Source: Pleurocapsa minor HA4230-MV1
GTDB taxonomy: Bacteria; Cyanobacteriota; Cyanobacteriia; Cyanobacteriales; Xenococcaceae
Assembly: GCA_019359095.1 (NCBI GenBank)
Contig: JAHHHZ010000013.1
Location: 124,001 to 188,000, forward strand
Direction of reading: 5' to 3'
DNA: 64,000 nt
Shown: positions 45,977-55,085 of the stretch, piece after piece
Numbering within the stretch: the first letter of the stretch is position 1
Layout of the letters: the number at the start of each line of letters is the position of its first letter
Translations under genes and position numbers: made by a program
The notes under the pieces: model-generated
Told to the model about the DNA's origin: nothing
Databases searched by the model: none
What the model saw: only the letters and a program-made list of their open reading frames with translations

Positions 45977-46095
45977 AGGGAGATAGGGAGATAGGGAGAT
46001 GGGGAGATGGGGAGATAGGGAGCTAATTATTGCCCCAAGTCCCCTAATTCCCGACGCGAAGCTAGTCCTTTAGGGCAACACCCCTACGTAAAAAC
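45977..46095. repeat. Heptanucleotide array (GGGAGAT) inside a GTAGGG...CCCCTAC element
   Basis: About six tandem GGGAGAT/AGGGAGAT units at 45977-46022, followed by a gtcctttagggc module and closed by cacccctacgta, the inverse of the opening tatgtaggg. It lies between the convergent gatB and the PhoH-family gene. Confidence 0.8.
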
Positions 46096-46115
46096 TATAT
46101 GGTATAACTCTTGAA

Positions 46116-47441
46116 TTACAGCAACACCGCTGCTCTTTCGGCTAACCCCGATCGCTCTCCTTTAAATAGAGTAATATGACCTGCTAGGGGTTCGTGTTTA
46201 AATCTTTCCACCACATAGGTTAAACCGTTACTGGCAGCATCAATATAGGGATTATCAATCTGATCGGGATCTCCTGTGAGAACTACCTTAGTGCCTTCTC
46301 CTGCGCGGGTAATAATAGTTTTTACTTCATGGGGAGTTAGGTTTTGCGCCTCATCGATAATGAGAAACTGTTGGGGGATAGTGCGACCGCGAATATAGGT
46401 CAGAGGTTCAATTTGCAGCATTCCCATTTCGATTAATTCTTCGTGTCCTCGACGCCAATGTCCAGGTTTTTCCGAGATTTCTTGAGTACGAAAGATTAAG
46501 TCAAAATTATCGTATAGAGGCTGCATCCAGGGAGTGAGTTTGTCATTGATATCTCCAGGGAGGTAACCAATATCTTTGCCCATTGGGACAACTGGACGCG
46601 AGATTAATAGGCGATTATAGAGCTTTTCATCTGCCACTTTTTGTAGTCCTGCGGCGATCGCCAAGAGAGTTTTTCCTGTACCTGCTTTTCCCACTAAAGT
46701 AACCAGCTTAATTGAGTCTTGTAATAACAGGTTGAGGGCAAATCTTTGTTCCCGGTTACGGGGTTGAATGCGAGAAACACCAAGTTTTGGTAGCGCTATT
46801 AAAGGAATAATCTTGCTGCTTTTCCCTTCTGCCATGCCTAATGCAGTATGAGATGGATTCAGACTGTCTACTAGGGTAATATCCTGATTGGGTAAAAATT
46901 CTCGCTCCAGGGTTACCGAACCAGCTTGGAAAAATTCAGCTATCTGTTCAGCGCTAACTAAAACTTCTGTAGTGCCAGTATAAAGCTCATTAATATCTAC
47001 TTTATCAGTTTCATAATCTTCAGCATGTAAACCTAAAGCATCGGCTTTAATTCTTAAATTAGTATCTTTGCTAATTACTACCACGGGACATTGACAACTG
47101 TATTTAGACTGCAATCCCACCGCCAAAATTGCATTATCAGCAACATCACCGCTTAATTCTAGGGGTAAAGTCTTGAGGGTATCGCGATCGCTCAAGGCAA
47201 CTCTGAGAGTTCCACCATTGCTTAAGCTTACTCCTGTGGTTAAATTACCTTGTTGACGCAATTGATCCAAAGTACGGGCAACTTCTCTGGCGTTACGACC
47301 AGTCATTTCTGGCTGTTTTTTAAACCGATCTAATTCTTCAATTACAGCGATCGGCAAGACTATTTCGTTGTCTTCAAAGCGTAAAATAGCGTTGGGGTCA
47401 TGAAGTATTACATTAGTGTCAATTACAAAGATTTTTTTCAT
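46116..47441 (-). CDS. PIN-PhoH family ATPase
   Basis: 441 aa. N-terminal PIN domain (IFVIDTNVILHDPNAILRF, ~1-140) and C-terminal PhoH ATPase domain with Walker A GKAGTGKT (~253) and Walker B FLIIDEAQNLTP. This is the YlaK/PhoH2 layout, linked to RNA unwinding and cleavage. The next gene on this strand ends 9 bp upstream, so the two are probably co-transcribed. Confidence 0.93.
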   Translation of the reverse strand: MKKIFVIDTNVILHDPNAILRFEDNEIVLPIAVIEELDRFKKQPEMTGRNAREVARTLDQLRQQGNLTTGVSLSNGGTLRVALSDRDTLKTLPLELSGDVADNAILAVGLQSKYSCQCPVVVISKDTNLRIKADALGLHAEDYETDKVDINELYTGTTEVLVSAEQIAEFFQAGSVTLEREFLPNQDITLVDSLNPSHTALGMAEGKSSKIIPLIALPKLGVSRIQPRNREQRFALNLLLQDSIKLVTLVGKAGTGKTLLAIAAGLQKVADEKLYNRLLISRPVVPMGKDIGYLPGDINDKLTPWMQPLYDNFDLIFRTQEISEKPGHWRRGHEELIEMGMLQIEPLTYIRGRTIPQQFLIIDEAQNLTPHEVKTIITRAGEGTKVVLTGDPDQIDNPYIDAASNGLTYVVERFKHEPLAGHITLFKGERSGLAERAAVLL

Positions 47442-47450
47442 TAATACTGA

Positions 47451-48821
47451 TTACTGATTACTGATTGAATTTTCTAAAGCCTGTTGTAAATCTTGAGTTA
47501 GGTCGGCTACGGCTTGACGACGATTAGTTTGATATGGTTTCCAATAGTCAACAATTAAAAATGGGGGCATGGCGGTAATTTTTACCCATTTTTTGCCCAG
47601 ATAGGGAGTTTTAGCTTTAGAATCTCCCTTTAATCTAGTGACCATAGTCCACAGTAGTAAAATTGTATCGGCAAATCTTTCGGCGCTGAGATTTTCTGCT
47701 AAATAATTCCCCGTAACGCTGACAAAGGTTTCTACTAGCCTCATATGCCATAGTCGCAATTCGGCTTCTGAAGCAACCAAATCAGCCAATCCTTTAACTG
47801 CGGGAGCGAGATTGGTTAATTTTGAGATATCTTCACGATAGATACGATTCCAGCCTGCTTGTTCAACTCGACGACAGCGATCGCTAATACTGCCGTTAGA
47901 CTTGAGACCAAATGATTGTTCTGCGACTTTTAAAGCTGCATCCAATAGAGCTTGTAAACGTTGGGATAAGTCTTGACTAGACTCTAGCTGCTGTTGATAG
48001 AATTTGCGATAAAAATCTTCCATTAAAGCTAAAAGATGTTCGGCTAGGGTAATTAGCCGTTGATAAAGTTCCGTTTGTTGATTCTCATTCGGCGTTTTAC
48101 CATTAACTAATCCCATGGTGCGGTTGGGAGTAGCTGGTAAACCGCTATCAACTTCTAGTTTAGTCAATAACTCATCTAAATATTGCCAAGGTGCTGTTTG
48201 ATAGAAATACCTAATTCCGATCGGCGCGATCGCTACTGCTTCATCTCGTTTTGCTTTGATTAAATCTTCTTGACACCAAAAGCCAAACTGGGCAATACCA
48301 GGCTCAATCGGACTAACTATTTCATTATGACCATTAGTCGCTCCTTCGGGGGCAGCAGCCAGGGGAAACTGTCCATTGACAAACAACTCTCGAATTGAGC
48401 GCAAACCCGCCCGATCAACTGCTCCACGCCGAATAGGAGTCCCCCCCAGCTGAGAAATGCCCCAGCCGACTTTTGCTCCTGCCCATAGGGGAATACCGCG
48501 ATCGTAGATAAAATGAGCATGTACAGGCGATCGCAAAGAAACTCCTGTTTGCTGTGCCAAGCTGGGCAATTGATTCCACAATAATTGAGCCAGACAAGGA
48601 GGATCGATCACGGTGGGATGACGAAATGCCAGCAGAAACCGCATCTTCCCCTGTTGAAACTGATGATATAGATCGATTAATTCCCCCGCACGATCTACCT
48701 CAACCCTAACAACACTGTGGTTATAGCGTAACCAAAAGGGATTGATTGCCTTAGCGATGTGCCAAATAACTGGGCTATAAGCGGGAGGAATAAACTCCAA
48801 GGAAGACTGGGCTTGGGCCAT
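47451..48821 (-). CDS. Glycerol-3-phosphate / lysophospholipid acyltransferase-like protein
   Basis: About 456 aa from ATG 48821; a TTG three codons earlier is less likely. An HX4D motif (HPTVID in LLAFRHPTVIDPPCLAQLL) and AAAPEGATNGHNE (matching the PEGT motif) mark a PlsC-type acyltransferase domain at ~50-240. A long helical C-terminal part of unknown role (~240-456) follows. Predicted to acylate a lysophospholipid at the membrane surface. Confidence 0.78.
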   Translation of the reverse strand: MAQAQSSLEFIPPAYSPVIWHIAKAINPFWLRYNHSVVRVEVDRAGELIDLYHQFQQGKMRFLLAFRHPTVIDPPCLAQLLWNQLPSLAQQTGVSLRSPVHAHFIYDRGIPLWAGAKVGWGISQLGGTPIRRGAVDRAGLRSIRELFVNGQFPLAAAPEGATNGHNEIVSPIEPGIAQFGFWCQEDLIKAKRDEAVAIAPIGIRYFYQTAPWQYLDELLTKLEVDSGLPATPNRTMGLVNGKTPNENQQTELYQRLITLAEHLLALMEDFYRKFYQQQLESSQDLSQRLQALLDAALKVAEQSFGLKSNGSISDRCRRVEQAGWNRIYREDISKLTNLAPAVKGLADLVASEAELRLWHMRLVETFVSVTGNYLAENLSAERFADTILLLWTMVTRLKGDSKAKTPYLGKKWVKITAMPPFLIVDYWKPYQTNRRQAVADLTQDLQQALENSISNQ

Positions 48822-48992
48822 TGTGGTCAACTCAATTATTCAGATATTCAGACTGTATAGCAATACTAGACAATGTTAGGACGTTTTTTACTAATATCTA
48901 TTTGCGAAGCTTATCCTTTAGGACTACCTGCTACCTACGAGCCGATCACCCTAATTGTCTATCGCTAATTTTGTACGGCTATAGCTGCCAGT

Positions 48993-49106
48993 TTAGTCCT
49001 TTTCGTTCATTGCACCAACACCTTGAAAGAGCAAAAATAAGCCACTAAGAACAATCAGCAGTGCAGCTACGCCGAAAGCAATGTCGGCCCAGTTAGTGTT
49101 TTCCAT
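48993..49106 (-). CDS. 37-aa single-span membrane protein
   Basis: ATG at 49106, TAA at 48993-48995. The sequence is MENTNWADIAFGVAALLIVL then SGLFLLFQGVGAMNEKD. One clean hydrophobic helix has an acidic, Trp-containing N-terminus and a short charged tail, the layout of small thylakoid subunits. I do not recognise it as a named Psb/Pet/Ndh protein. It stands alone between a CCTTTAGGAC module and the ORF at 49175 on the other strand. Confidence 0.65.
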   Translation of the reverse strand: MENTNWADIAFGVAALLIVLSGLFLLFQGVGAMNEKD

Positions 49107-49174
49107 TTGCTTTTTCAAATTGAATATAGAATACTAAAAACATTATCTACTTTTCATCTACCGAATCGAACATA

Positions 49175-49441
49175 ATGTTTCGAGTTATAACTCCTAGTTT
49201 TGAGGCGCATTATGAGCGTTGGACAGATGCGCTCAATCAAGCAAACTCACTAATTCCCAATTGCCACGGTCTTTTGCAAGATATTCGGATTTATTACGGC
49301 AAAAACTTGATCTGGCTTTATAGTCGCTCCCATAAGTATCCTCAATATATCGGGGCAGGAATTTACGATAAGTTAGCCAAGCTTTTTATTACCGAAGCAA
49401 TGGAAGAAGCTAACCAAAACCCCAACCCGCAAGAATCTTAA
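49175..49441 (+). CDS. Small conserved protein of unknown function
   Basis: 88 aa: FRVITPSFEAHYERWTDALNQANSLIP, LLQDIRIYYGKNLIWLYSRSHKYPQYIGAGIYDKL and an Asn/Pro-rich tail. Soluble, mixed alpha/beta pattern, basic. It looks like a genuine coding sequence (Trp/Tyr-rich, coherent), but the family is not recognised. Confidence 0.6.
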   Translation: MFRVITPSFEAHYERWTDALNQANSLIPNCHGLLQDIRIYYGKNLIWLYSRSHKYPQYIGAGIYDKLAKLFITEAMEEANQNPNPQES

Positions 49442-49463
49442 TAACCAAGGTAAAACTGAGCTG

Positions 49464-49640
49464 TCACCATAAATATAAATTTTGTTTTGCCCAAAGTGCT
49501 GCTTGAGTGCGATCGCTTACCCCAAGTTGATTGCACGCCGTTATCAATATATTCCTGTATTTTTTCTCGAAGTTCTTTGGGCTGTCTGATGAAGAACGCA
49601 GTTCAATCACAAAATCAGGACTAATGGAACTGGTAATCAC
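49464..49640 (-). pseudogene. Hybrid remnant: Uma2-type nuclease fragment joined to a response-regulator tail
   Basis: From 49640 downwards one frame gives SPDFVIELRSSSDS. A one-base shift then gives PKELREKIQEYIDNGVQ, the central part of Uma2/DUF820 restriction-endonuclease-like proteins (SPDFVIELRSPSDSLKELREKMQEYIDNG). From ~49535 another frame reads NQLGVSDRTQAALWAKQNLYLW and stops at 49464. That is the C-terminal end of a NarL/LuxR-type HTH. Two unrelated genes appear to have been joined during decay. Confidence 0.55.
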
Positions 49641-49653
49641 TTTTAGTTTACAA

Positions 49654-49725
49654 CTGGGGTGCTAGGATTCGAACCTAGGAATGTCGATACCAAAAACCGA
49701 TGCCTTACCGCTTGGCGACACCCCA
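49654..49725 (-). tRNA. tRNA-Gln (TTG)
   Basis: 72 nt. Acceptor stem TGGGGTG/CACCCCA, D-arm GCCAAGCGGTAAGGC, anticodon stem TCGGT/ATCGA with loop TTTTGGT (anticodon TTG), T-arm CTAGGTTCGAATCCTAG. Discriminator is G, as for tRNA-Gln. The 3' CCA is not encoded. It is charged as Glu-tRNA-Gln and corrected by GatCAB, whose B subunit is at 44444. Confidence 0.97.
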
Positions 49726-49797
49726 ACGTTTCGCAACAGAATTCAGTATAGCAATTTCCTCTATAAGTTTGTCAAGTAATTGGGAAAAAAAATTTTA

Positions 49798-50694
49798 TTA
49801 AGATTCTACTGCCCTATTTTGGATTGCCTTAATTGCCTGACGCAAACCCTTAGCATGAATTAAACCTACGTATCCTGCATAGAGACATTGCTGTTGTTGA
49901 CCCAGATAAACATGATTAACGCCAAAAGGGTTATTCCAGGTATGAAGAGTAACGTCAGAAAAACGGACAACAATGCGCGATCGCGCAAAATCACGATAGT
50001 CGGTATCAGTCATCCCTCGTACTGTACGCAAACGTTGAATCAACTGATTAGTTAAAGTGGCTTCTGGTGCTAAACCGAGTTGGGGATTTGCCCAAAAATT
50101 CTGTATGATCGGCACCATCTCAGCATGGTGTCGCATGGCATTATGAGTAATATCGGATATTAGTAAGCAGTTAGCATAGTCAAACTTAGTATTTTCTACC
50201 GTAACTAAACCATCTGTCCCCATTCCCAGATCGCTTGCCACTGATAGGGTGGGAATATGCTGAGCTATCTTTTCTGCCATAGCACGGCGATTTTTACCCA
50301 AATCTGCTGCTGTACCCACACCAATAGCTAAAGGATCGACAATCCGCGCAATATTAGACCCCCCCACAGGAGAACCCAACAGAATCAGCGAGTGCACCTG
50401 ATCCCACCATTGAGGATTACGTTCTAGTACCTCTAACCACATCAAACCCCCCATCGAATGCCCAATTATTTTAATTGGGGTGTTGGGATGACGCGCGATC
50501 GCCTCAGTAGCGATTTGTTCTAGGCGTTTAACTAAAGGCTCAATCCGAATAAAAGTTTTAATCAATCCCAAACTAGGTACAATTAATTTAGTCTGGGGAT
50601 CGACTGCTGCTTTGACTAGCCGACCAAGATTATTGCCTGTATCAGCCCAGCCGTGTTGAGCAAATAATAAGTATTCAGGATGATCATTTACCAT
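49798..50694 (-). CDS. Alpha/beta hydrolase (lipase-like)
   Basis: 298 aa. YLLFAQHGWADTGNNLG (oxyanion region), nucleophile elbow IGHSMGGLMWL and GSPVGGSNIARI are typical of PGAP1/EstA-like lipases. A His candidate is in ISDITHNAMRHHAE. No signal peptide. It is followed by the HAD gene upstream on the same strand (17-bp gap), so they likely form an operon. Confidence 0.82.
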   Translation of the reverse strand: MVNDHPEYLLFAQHGWADTGNNLGRLVKAAVDPQTKLIVPSLGLIKTFIRIEPLVKRLEQIATEAIARHPNTPIKIIGHSMGGLMWLEVLERNPQWWDQVHSLILLGSPVGGSNIARIVDPLAIGVGTAADLGKNRRAMAEKIAQHIPTLSVASDLGMGTDGLVTVENTKFDYANCLLISDITHNAMRHHAEMVPIIQNFWANPQLGLAPEATLTNQLIQRLRTVRGMTDTDYRDFARSRIVVRFSDVTLHTWNNPFGVNHVYLGQQQQCLYAGYVGLIHAKGLRQAIKAIQNRAVES

Positions 50695-50711
50695 CGATTT
50701 TCAGAATTAGT

Positions 50712-51371
50712 TTAAAAGGCAGCTGTTTGACAAGGCTGCCAATGAGCGATCGCTTCGAGCAACTCTGAGGGTTCAGCAACTAGGTAATCTGGCTCATGCT
50801 CTTGGAGAATTTCGGCTGCATTAAATCCCCAACTTACCGCAACTACGGAAATGAGGCTTTTTCTCGCCGATCTAATATCTCTAGTTTCATCCCCAACATA
50901 AATTATGTCAGATTGAACAATGTTATGTTCCCTAATTACTTGGTTGAGTACTCGATGTTTGCCAAAGATTGCCGTACTAGAATATATATAGCTAAACAAA
51001 TGATCTAACTGATTTTTTTCCAAAAATATATTGACATTTTCTTTATTGTTAGAAGTGACAATTCCTAAGATATAACCTTGCTTTTTTAACTCTAATAAAA
51101 CCTGGGCAATACCTTTGATCGGTTGTAGTTCAGCAATTTCTTTACTCAATTCAGCGCGAACTCTTCTGACCAAAAAAGGTAACTTAAAGATCGATATTTC
51201 TGAGCGCTTAACTATTTCACGAGAGCTGATATTTTTGATTAAGATTAACTCTTCTTGGTCTAATGCTTTATAGCCAAATTCAGTTGATAGCTGATTGGTT
51301 ATCTTAGCGATCGCTTGATACGTGTCAGCAATGGTACCATCAAAGTCAAATAAGATTACTTTCACAGTCAT
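50712..51371 (-). CDS. HAD-superfamily hydrolase (phosphoglycolate-phosphatase-like)
   Basis: 219 aa. Motif I LFDFDGTIADT (Asp nucleophile and acid), motif II IVTSNNKENV, motif III Lys in FGKHRVLN and motif IV YVGDETRDIRSA. The Gph-like cap is helical. Phosphoglycolate or nucleotide substrates are both possible. Upstream partner of the lipase-like gene. Confidence 0.88.
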   Translation of the reverse strand: MTVKVILFDFDGTIADTYQAIAKITNQLSTEFGYKALDQEELILIKNISSREIVKRSEISIFKLPFLVRRVRAELSKEIAELQPIKGIAQVLLELKKQGYILGIVTSNNKENVNIFLEKNQLDHLFSYIYSSTAIFGKHRVLNQVIREHNIVQSDIIYVGDETRDIRSARKSLISVVAVSWGFNAAEILQEHEPDYLVAEPSELLEAIAHWQPCQTAAF

Positions 51372-51458
51372 GAGAATAATTAAATATATAAATAAAACGC
51401 TAAAAAATTAAAGTAATGATAAATAATTAAAATCTTTATATTTGTAATATAATTACAG

Positions 51459-52388
51459 TTACTTCTCTTCATTAAGATTAGCACGAGCATTGCGTCGCCA
51501 CATATCAGGCTTAATTCTTCTGAGGGCTGAAGCGCGAAATTGCCTATCCCATTGTACTTCATTAAGATTGGCTAATGCGCTTAATTGAGGTTGTAAATTA
51601 CCAGTATAAGGCTGAAATTCATTAATGTCTGTCTCTTGAGCAAAACGCTGATTCCAGGGGCAAACATCCTGACAAATATCACATCCTGCCACCCAACCTG
51701 ATAAATAATCGGCGATCTGTGGCGGTAATTCTGGCTCACGATTTTCGATCGTGTGATAAGCAATACAGCGATTAGCGTCAACAACATAAGGCTGAGTAAT
51801 CGCCCCCGTCGGACAAGCTTCTAAGCAGCGAGTACAGGTACCACAATGACTAGTATGAGGAGGATCGTTTGTTAGAGATAAATTAGTGACAACTTCGCCT
51901 AAAAATACCCAACTGCCATATTTTTTAGTAATTACGTTACCGTTTTTCGCAATCCAACCCAAACCAGCCCGTTGCGCCCAAACTTTGTCTTGAATTGGCG
52001 CAGTATCCACTGCATAACGAGTAACAATCGATTCATCTTGCGATCGCAACCAGTTACATAAAGCCTTGAGCTTTTTACCCATAACTTTATGATAGTCTCT
52101 ACCCCAACCATAACGAGAAATTTTACCGATTCCAGGCTGCTGGGAGTGTTGATGGGGAGTATAGTAATTTAACGCCACTGAAATAACTGACTGCGCTTCG
52201 GGCAAATAAGCACGGATATCGGCTCTGTTTGGATTAGCCATCCACGCCATGTCAGCTTGATAGCCAGAGTTCAACCAGTTATTGAGATGCTTGTTGGCTC
52301 CATCTTGATGGTTATCTACTGTAGTTATGCCTACTAAGTGAAAGCCAATTTCTCGCGCCTGTTGCTTCACCTGAAAACTATCAATCAT
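51459..52388 (-). CDS. queG: Epoxyqueuosine reductase
   Basis: Last step of queuosine formation in tRNA; cobalamin and two 4Fe-4S clusters. 309 aa. First cluster [16 protein letters not shown], second [11 protein letters not shown]. The [23 protein letters not shown] segment is the QueG signature with the catalytic Asp. Length is normal for the single-domain enzyme. Confidence 0.95.
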   Translation of the reverse strand: MIDSFQVKQQAREIGFHLVGITTVDNHQDGANKHLNNWLNSGYQADMAWMANPNRADIRAYLPEAQSVISVALNYYTPHQHSQQPGIGKISRYGWGRDYHKVMGKKLKALCNWLRSQDESIVTRYAVDTAPIQDKVWAQRAGLGWIAKNGNVITKKYGSWVFLGEVVTNLSLTNDPPHTSHCGTCTRCLEACPTGAITQPYVVDANRCIAYHTIENREPELPPQIADYLSGWVAGCDICQDVCPWNQRFAQETDINEFQPYTGNLQPQLSALANLNEVQWDRQFRASALRRIKPDMWRRNARANLNEEK

Positions 52389-52498
52389 GAGATTTTTGAG
52401 TTAGGAACATAGCAAAGACAATAATCATCTAAAAAATATACAATTAGCTGCTAAATTAAACCTCACCCTTATTAAGTTTAAATCTTACCGCGATCGCC

Positions 52499-52837
52499 AT
52501 GCCATATTTTATTTATTCTCTCTTAAGTCTGGTTCTTCTAACCACAGGCGGTGTAGCAGTTGCCAGCGGTTTGGTGAATACGAAAAAAGCTCATCAATAT
52601 CCTGCCGAGTTTGTTCAAAGCTATAACCAGGAATGTCTGCAAACTTCCATGCAGGAGGGATTAGCCGAAGTGGAAGCTAAAAGACTATGCGACTGTACCC
52701 TTGGTGAATTTGAACGACAATACAGTCTGACAGAATTTAAACAGCTTACCGCAGCCTCCGCAACAGACAAAGCGGCTGAGACTACTTTGGTGGAAGTAGG
52801 ACAATTTTGCTTTGAACAAATCTTATACGAAGAATAG
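52499..52837 (+). CDS. Small exported or membrane-anchored protein of unknown function
   Basis: 112 aa. N-terminal hydrophobic segment (FIYSLLSLVLLTTGGVAVASG), a signal peptide or anchor. The remaining ~85 residues are acidic with four Cys (NQECLQ, RLCDCTLG, GQFCFEQ), which could form two disulfides in the periplasm. The family is not recognised. Confidence 0.65.
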   Translation: MPYFIYSLLSLVLLTTGGVAVASGLVNTKKAHQYPAEFVQSYNQECLQTSMQEGLAEVEAKRLCDCTLGEFERQYSLTEFKQLTAASATDKAAETTLVEVGQFCFEQILYEE

Positions 52838-52850
52838 TTTGCTAATCTCT

Positions 52851-53483
52851 TTATTTAATCACCTCTTGATTAATAAACTGTTGGAAAAGTGCGATCGCCT
52901 CATCTCTGACTTCGTGAGCCATCTCAAACTCATGATACTGAACTTTGACACCGATCTTGCTTAGTTCATCTTTAGCCTTGACAGCAGCCTGTATCGGTAC
53001 GACAGAATCTTGTCTCCCGTGAATAATTATGGTTGGGGGATAGGTTTTGTTTAATTGCCCTTGCGGTTCATAATGTAAATAGCCACTAAAGCTACACACA
53101 GCAGCCAGAGGCAAAGTTAACCCGACATCTAAAGTCATCGCCCCACCCTGGGAAAATCCTGCCATAATAGTTCTTTCAAGCGGAACACCTGTTGAAGCTT
53201 CTAGAGAAGTTAACCAGTCTAGGAGTAGCTGTCTGCTTTCGGCTAAACCTGTAAAGTCTTTATTTTCTAAAGCATACCAAGCCCTACCCCCTGGCACTTG
53301 AAAATGAGCGAAGGGAGCATTGGGAAACAGATAACCAAAGCCAGGTAAGTTTAACACCTTGGCAAAAGGCACAAAATCTTGATAATTTGCACCCCAACCA
53401 TGCAGCACTACTAGCAGATAAGTCGGTTGAGTGTGGTTGGGTATAGCGGAAATAGCTTCAATCGTTGGCTTCATCGATTTCAT
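52851..53483 (-). CDS. Phospholipase/carboxylesterase
   Basis: 210 aa alpha/beta hydrolase of the acyl-protein-thioesterase/YpfH type. LVVLHGWGAN at the start, nucleophile elbow AGFSQGGAM, Asp in IHGRQDSVVP and His in EMAHEVRDEA. Cytoplasmic. An alternative start at 53474 (MKPTIEAISA) would shorten it by three residues. Confidence 0.88.
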   Translation of the reverse strand: MKSMKPTIEAISAIPNHTQPTYLLVVLHGWGANYQDFVPFAKVLNLPGFGYLFPNAPFAHFQVPGGRAWYALENKDFTGLAESRQLLLDWLTSLEASTGVPLERTIMAGFSQGGAMTLDVGLTLPLAAVCSFSGYLHYEPQGQLNKTYPPTIIIHGRQDSVVPIQAAVKAKDELSKIGVKVQYHEFEMAHEVRDEAIALFQQFINQEVIK

Positions 53484-53565
53484 TTAGTCAGATCATGATT
53501 GTCTCAACTTTCAGCTTATAGCATACAACTTTAATCCTGAATTGTTAGTACTACCCTTCGTTGGC

Positions 53566-53982
53566 TCACCTCTTTGGCAAAAACCCTTTATTTACCAAAT
53601 CTTCAGCTAGTAACCTAGGAGAAACAACCATAACTCCTGCTATAGTCTTACCAAAAAAAAGCCCAAAATCTCGCTTATCTCCTGTTAATAAATAAGTGCA
53701 TTGTTGAGCGATCGCACTACCGAGAATAGGAATATCTTTTGATTTGATCGTGACTGGTAAATCTAAAACTAACTTATTACTAATAGTAACTGTTGTTAGC
53801 AACAATTCAAATATTTCTAGAGAGCCAAATTGTTTTAATTGCAAGTTTTTTCGTGCTTCTTCAACCGCATAAGGGCTAGTAACACATTGTCCATGTTTTT
53901 GAACGAGATCGATCAGTTTGGCAACATTACTCTTGGGTGCTGCTGCACTGAATAAAATATTGGCATCGAGAAAAACCTTCAC
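53566..53982 (-). CDS. PIN-domain toxin, partner of AbrB-type antitoxin
   Basis: 138 aa, GTG start at 53982 overlapping the antitoxin stop by 4 bp. KVFLDANILFSAAA gives the first Asp, EEARKNL the Glu, and LLTGDKRDFG the C-terminal acidic site. A 'PIN domain, COG2405-like' ribonuclease toxin. Target unknown. Confidence 0.82.
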   Translation of the reverse strand: MKVFLDANILFSAAAPKSNVAKLIDLVQKHGQCVTSPYAVEEARKNLQLKQFGSLEIFELLLTTVTISNKLVLDLPVTIKSKDIPILGSAIAQQCTYLLTGDKRDFGLFFGKTIAGVMVVSPRLLAEDLVNKGFLPKR

Positions 53983-54206
53983 TCTAGATCGAAATCCTTA
54001 AGTTCATCTTCGTTACACTCTTGAAATTCTTTCAGACGATCTTCGCTATAAATTTCCACAGAAAATGTCACCCCAGGGCGTAGGAGCAATCCTTCTTCAC
54101 TCTCTTCTATCACAACCTTTCCACCAGTTTCTAGACCATACTTGCGTCTTAGTTCTTTTGGTAAGGTTATCGTACCGCGATCGTTAATCGTCACTATTTT
54201 CTTCAT
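53979..54206 (-). CDS. AbrB/MazE-type antitoxin
   Basis: 75 aa. The swapped-hairpin AbrB domain reads KIVTINDRGTITLPKELRRKYGLETGGKVVIEESEEGLLLRPG and is followed by an acidic tail (EDRLKEFQECNEDELKDFDLE) that would mask the toxin. First gene of the pair; translationally coupled to the PIN gene. Confidence 0.88.
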   Translation of the reverse strand: MKKIVTINDRGTITLPKELRRKYGLETGGKVVIEESEEGLLLRPGVTFSVEIYSEDRLKEFQECNEDELKDFDLE

Positions 54207-54361
54207 AATTACAGTATTTCATATTTACTGAATCTCTGCAATATGCATTGAACACCCTTCGATAGAAGAGATTTCTGCGATCGCGCTTGCATACTCTATC
54301 TTAAACAAACACTTCCTAATCACTAGAGAAACTAATCGAATGGACAGACCAAGGAGTCTCC

Positions 54362-54700
54362 TCAGCAACACAATTTGTTAAATCCAATCATAACTTTTTG
54401 ATAATCCGTTTCCTCTATCCTCACTAGAAACTTACCTAGCCTTTTAATACTCAAGGTTCTTATTTGAGTAATTTTTACCCATGATGGTTTGGGTAGTAAA
54501 TCCTTTGGTAACTCGTAAACTAAAGGATATTTAACTTGAGGCTGTTGGCTGGTAATTGCAAAAGCGATCGCACTATCACTATTGTTGTTAAAAGCTTCAA
54601 TGCTAATTACTAATACTGGTCGCGTCCCTTGCTGCTCTACACCCACTGTTGGATCGAGCTTTGCCCAATAAATACCGCCTCTTAATATTCTTCTTGCCAA
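54362..54700 (-). CDS. mazF: MazF/PemK-family mRNA endonuclease toxin
   Basis: 112 aa, TTG start at 54700. RGGIYWAKLDPTVGVEQQGTRPVLVISIEAFN holds the conserved Arg-containing strand, and SWVKITQIRTLSIKRLGKFLV the second catalytic region. It overlaps the antitoxin gene by 19 bp. Confidence 0.9.
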   Translation of the reverse strand: MARRILRGGIYWAKLDPTVGVEQQGTRPVLVISIEAFNNNSDSAIAFAITSQQPQVKYPLVYELPKDLLPKPSWVKITQIRTLSIKRLGKFLVRIEETDYQKVMIGFNKLCC

Positions 54701-54918
54701 GAATCTAATTCTCCCTCAAACCATTCTTCCGTATCATTATTTTTTTTGAGCAATTTTGCTTGTTCGGCGATATGTTCGGTATCCAGCTTGAGAAGCATAG
54801 CTTGAATAGATGCCTGTACAAATTGAGAACGATTTGCATATTTTCCTTCAGCCACCAAGGAATCAGAAAGTGCCAGCAATTTCTCATCTATAGTTACATT
54901 GATACTTTTTGATGCCAT
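54682..54918 (-). CDS. Ribbon-helix-helix antitoxin of the MazF module
   Basis: 78 aa: INVTIDEKLLALSDSLVAEGKYANRSQFVQASIQAML is an RHH (ParD/MazE-type) DNA-binding domain, with an acidic, Trp-rich tail (EEWFEGELDSWQEEY). It precedes and overlaps mazF, so the pair is autoregulated as one transcript. Confidence 0.87.
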   Translation of the reverse strand: MASKSINVTIDEKLLALSDSLVAEGKYANRSQFVQASIQAMLLKLDTEHIAEQAKLLKKNNDTEEWFEGELDSWQEEY

Positions 54919-55085
54919 CTGACAAGATATTACATACTATTTTTTACACTATAAATTATAGTGTATTATTTTCATCCTTACGGACATCCCTTTTTGAAAT
55001 TGGCCCATTTTCTGAGATCGACTACGATTTTCATCGCACATTTTTAGATAAGTTTTTTTTAAAAAACTATAACCCCAAACTCAGG

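Noticed and set aside
45977-46022. Possible CRISPR array
   Set aside because: Units are 7 bp in direct tandem without spacers, so this is a microsatellite-like STRR. No cas genes occur in the window.
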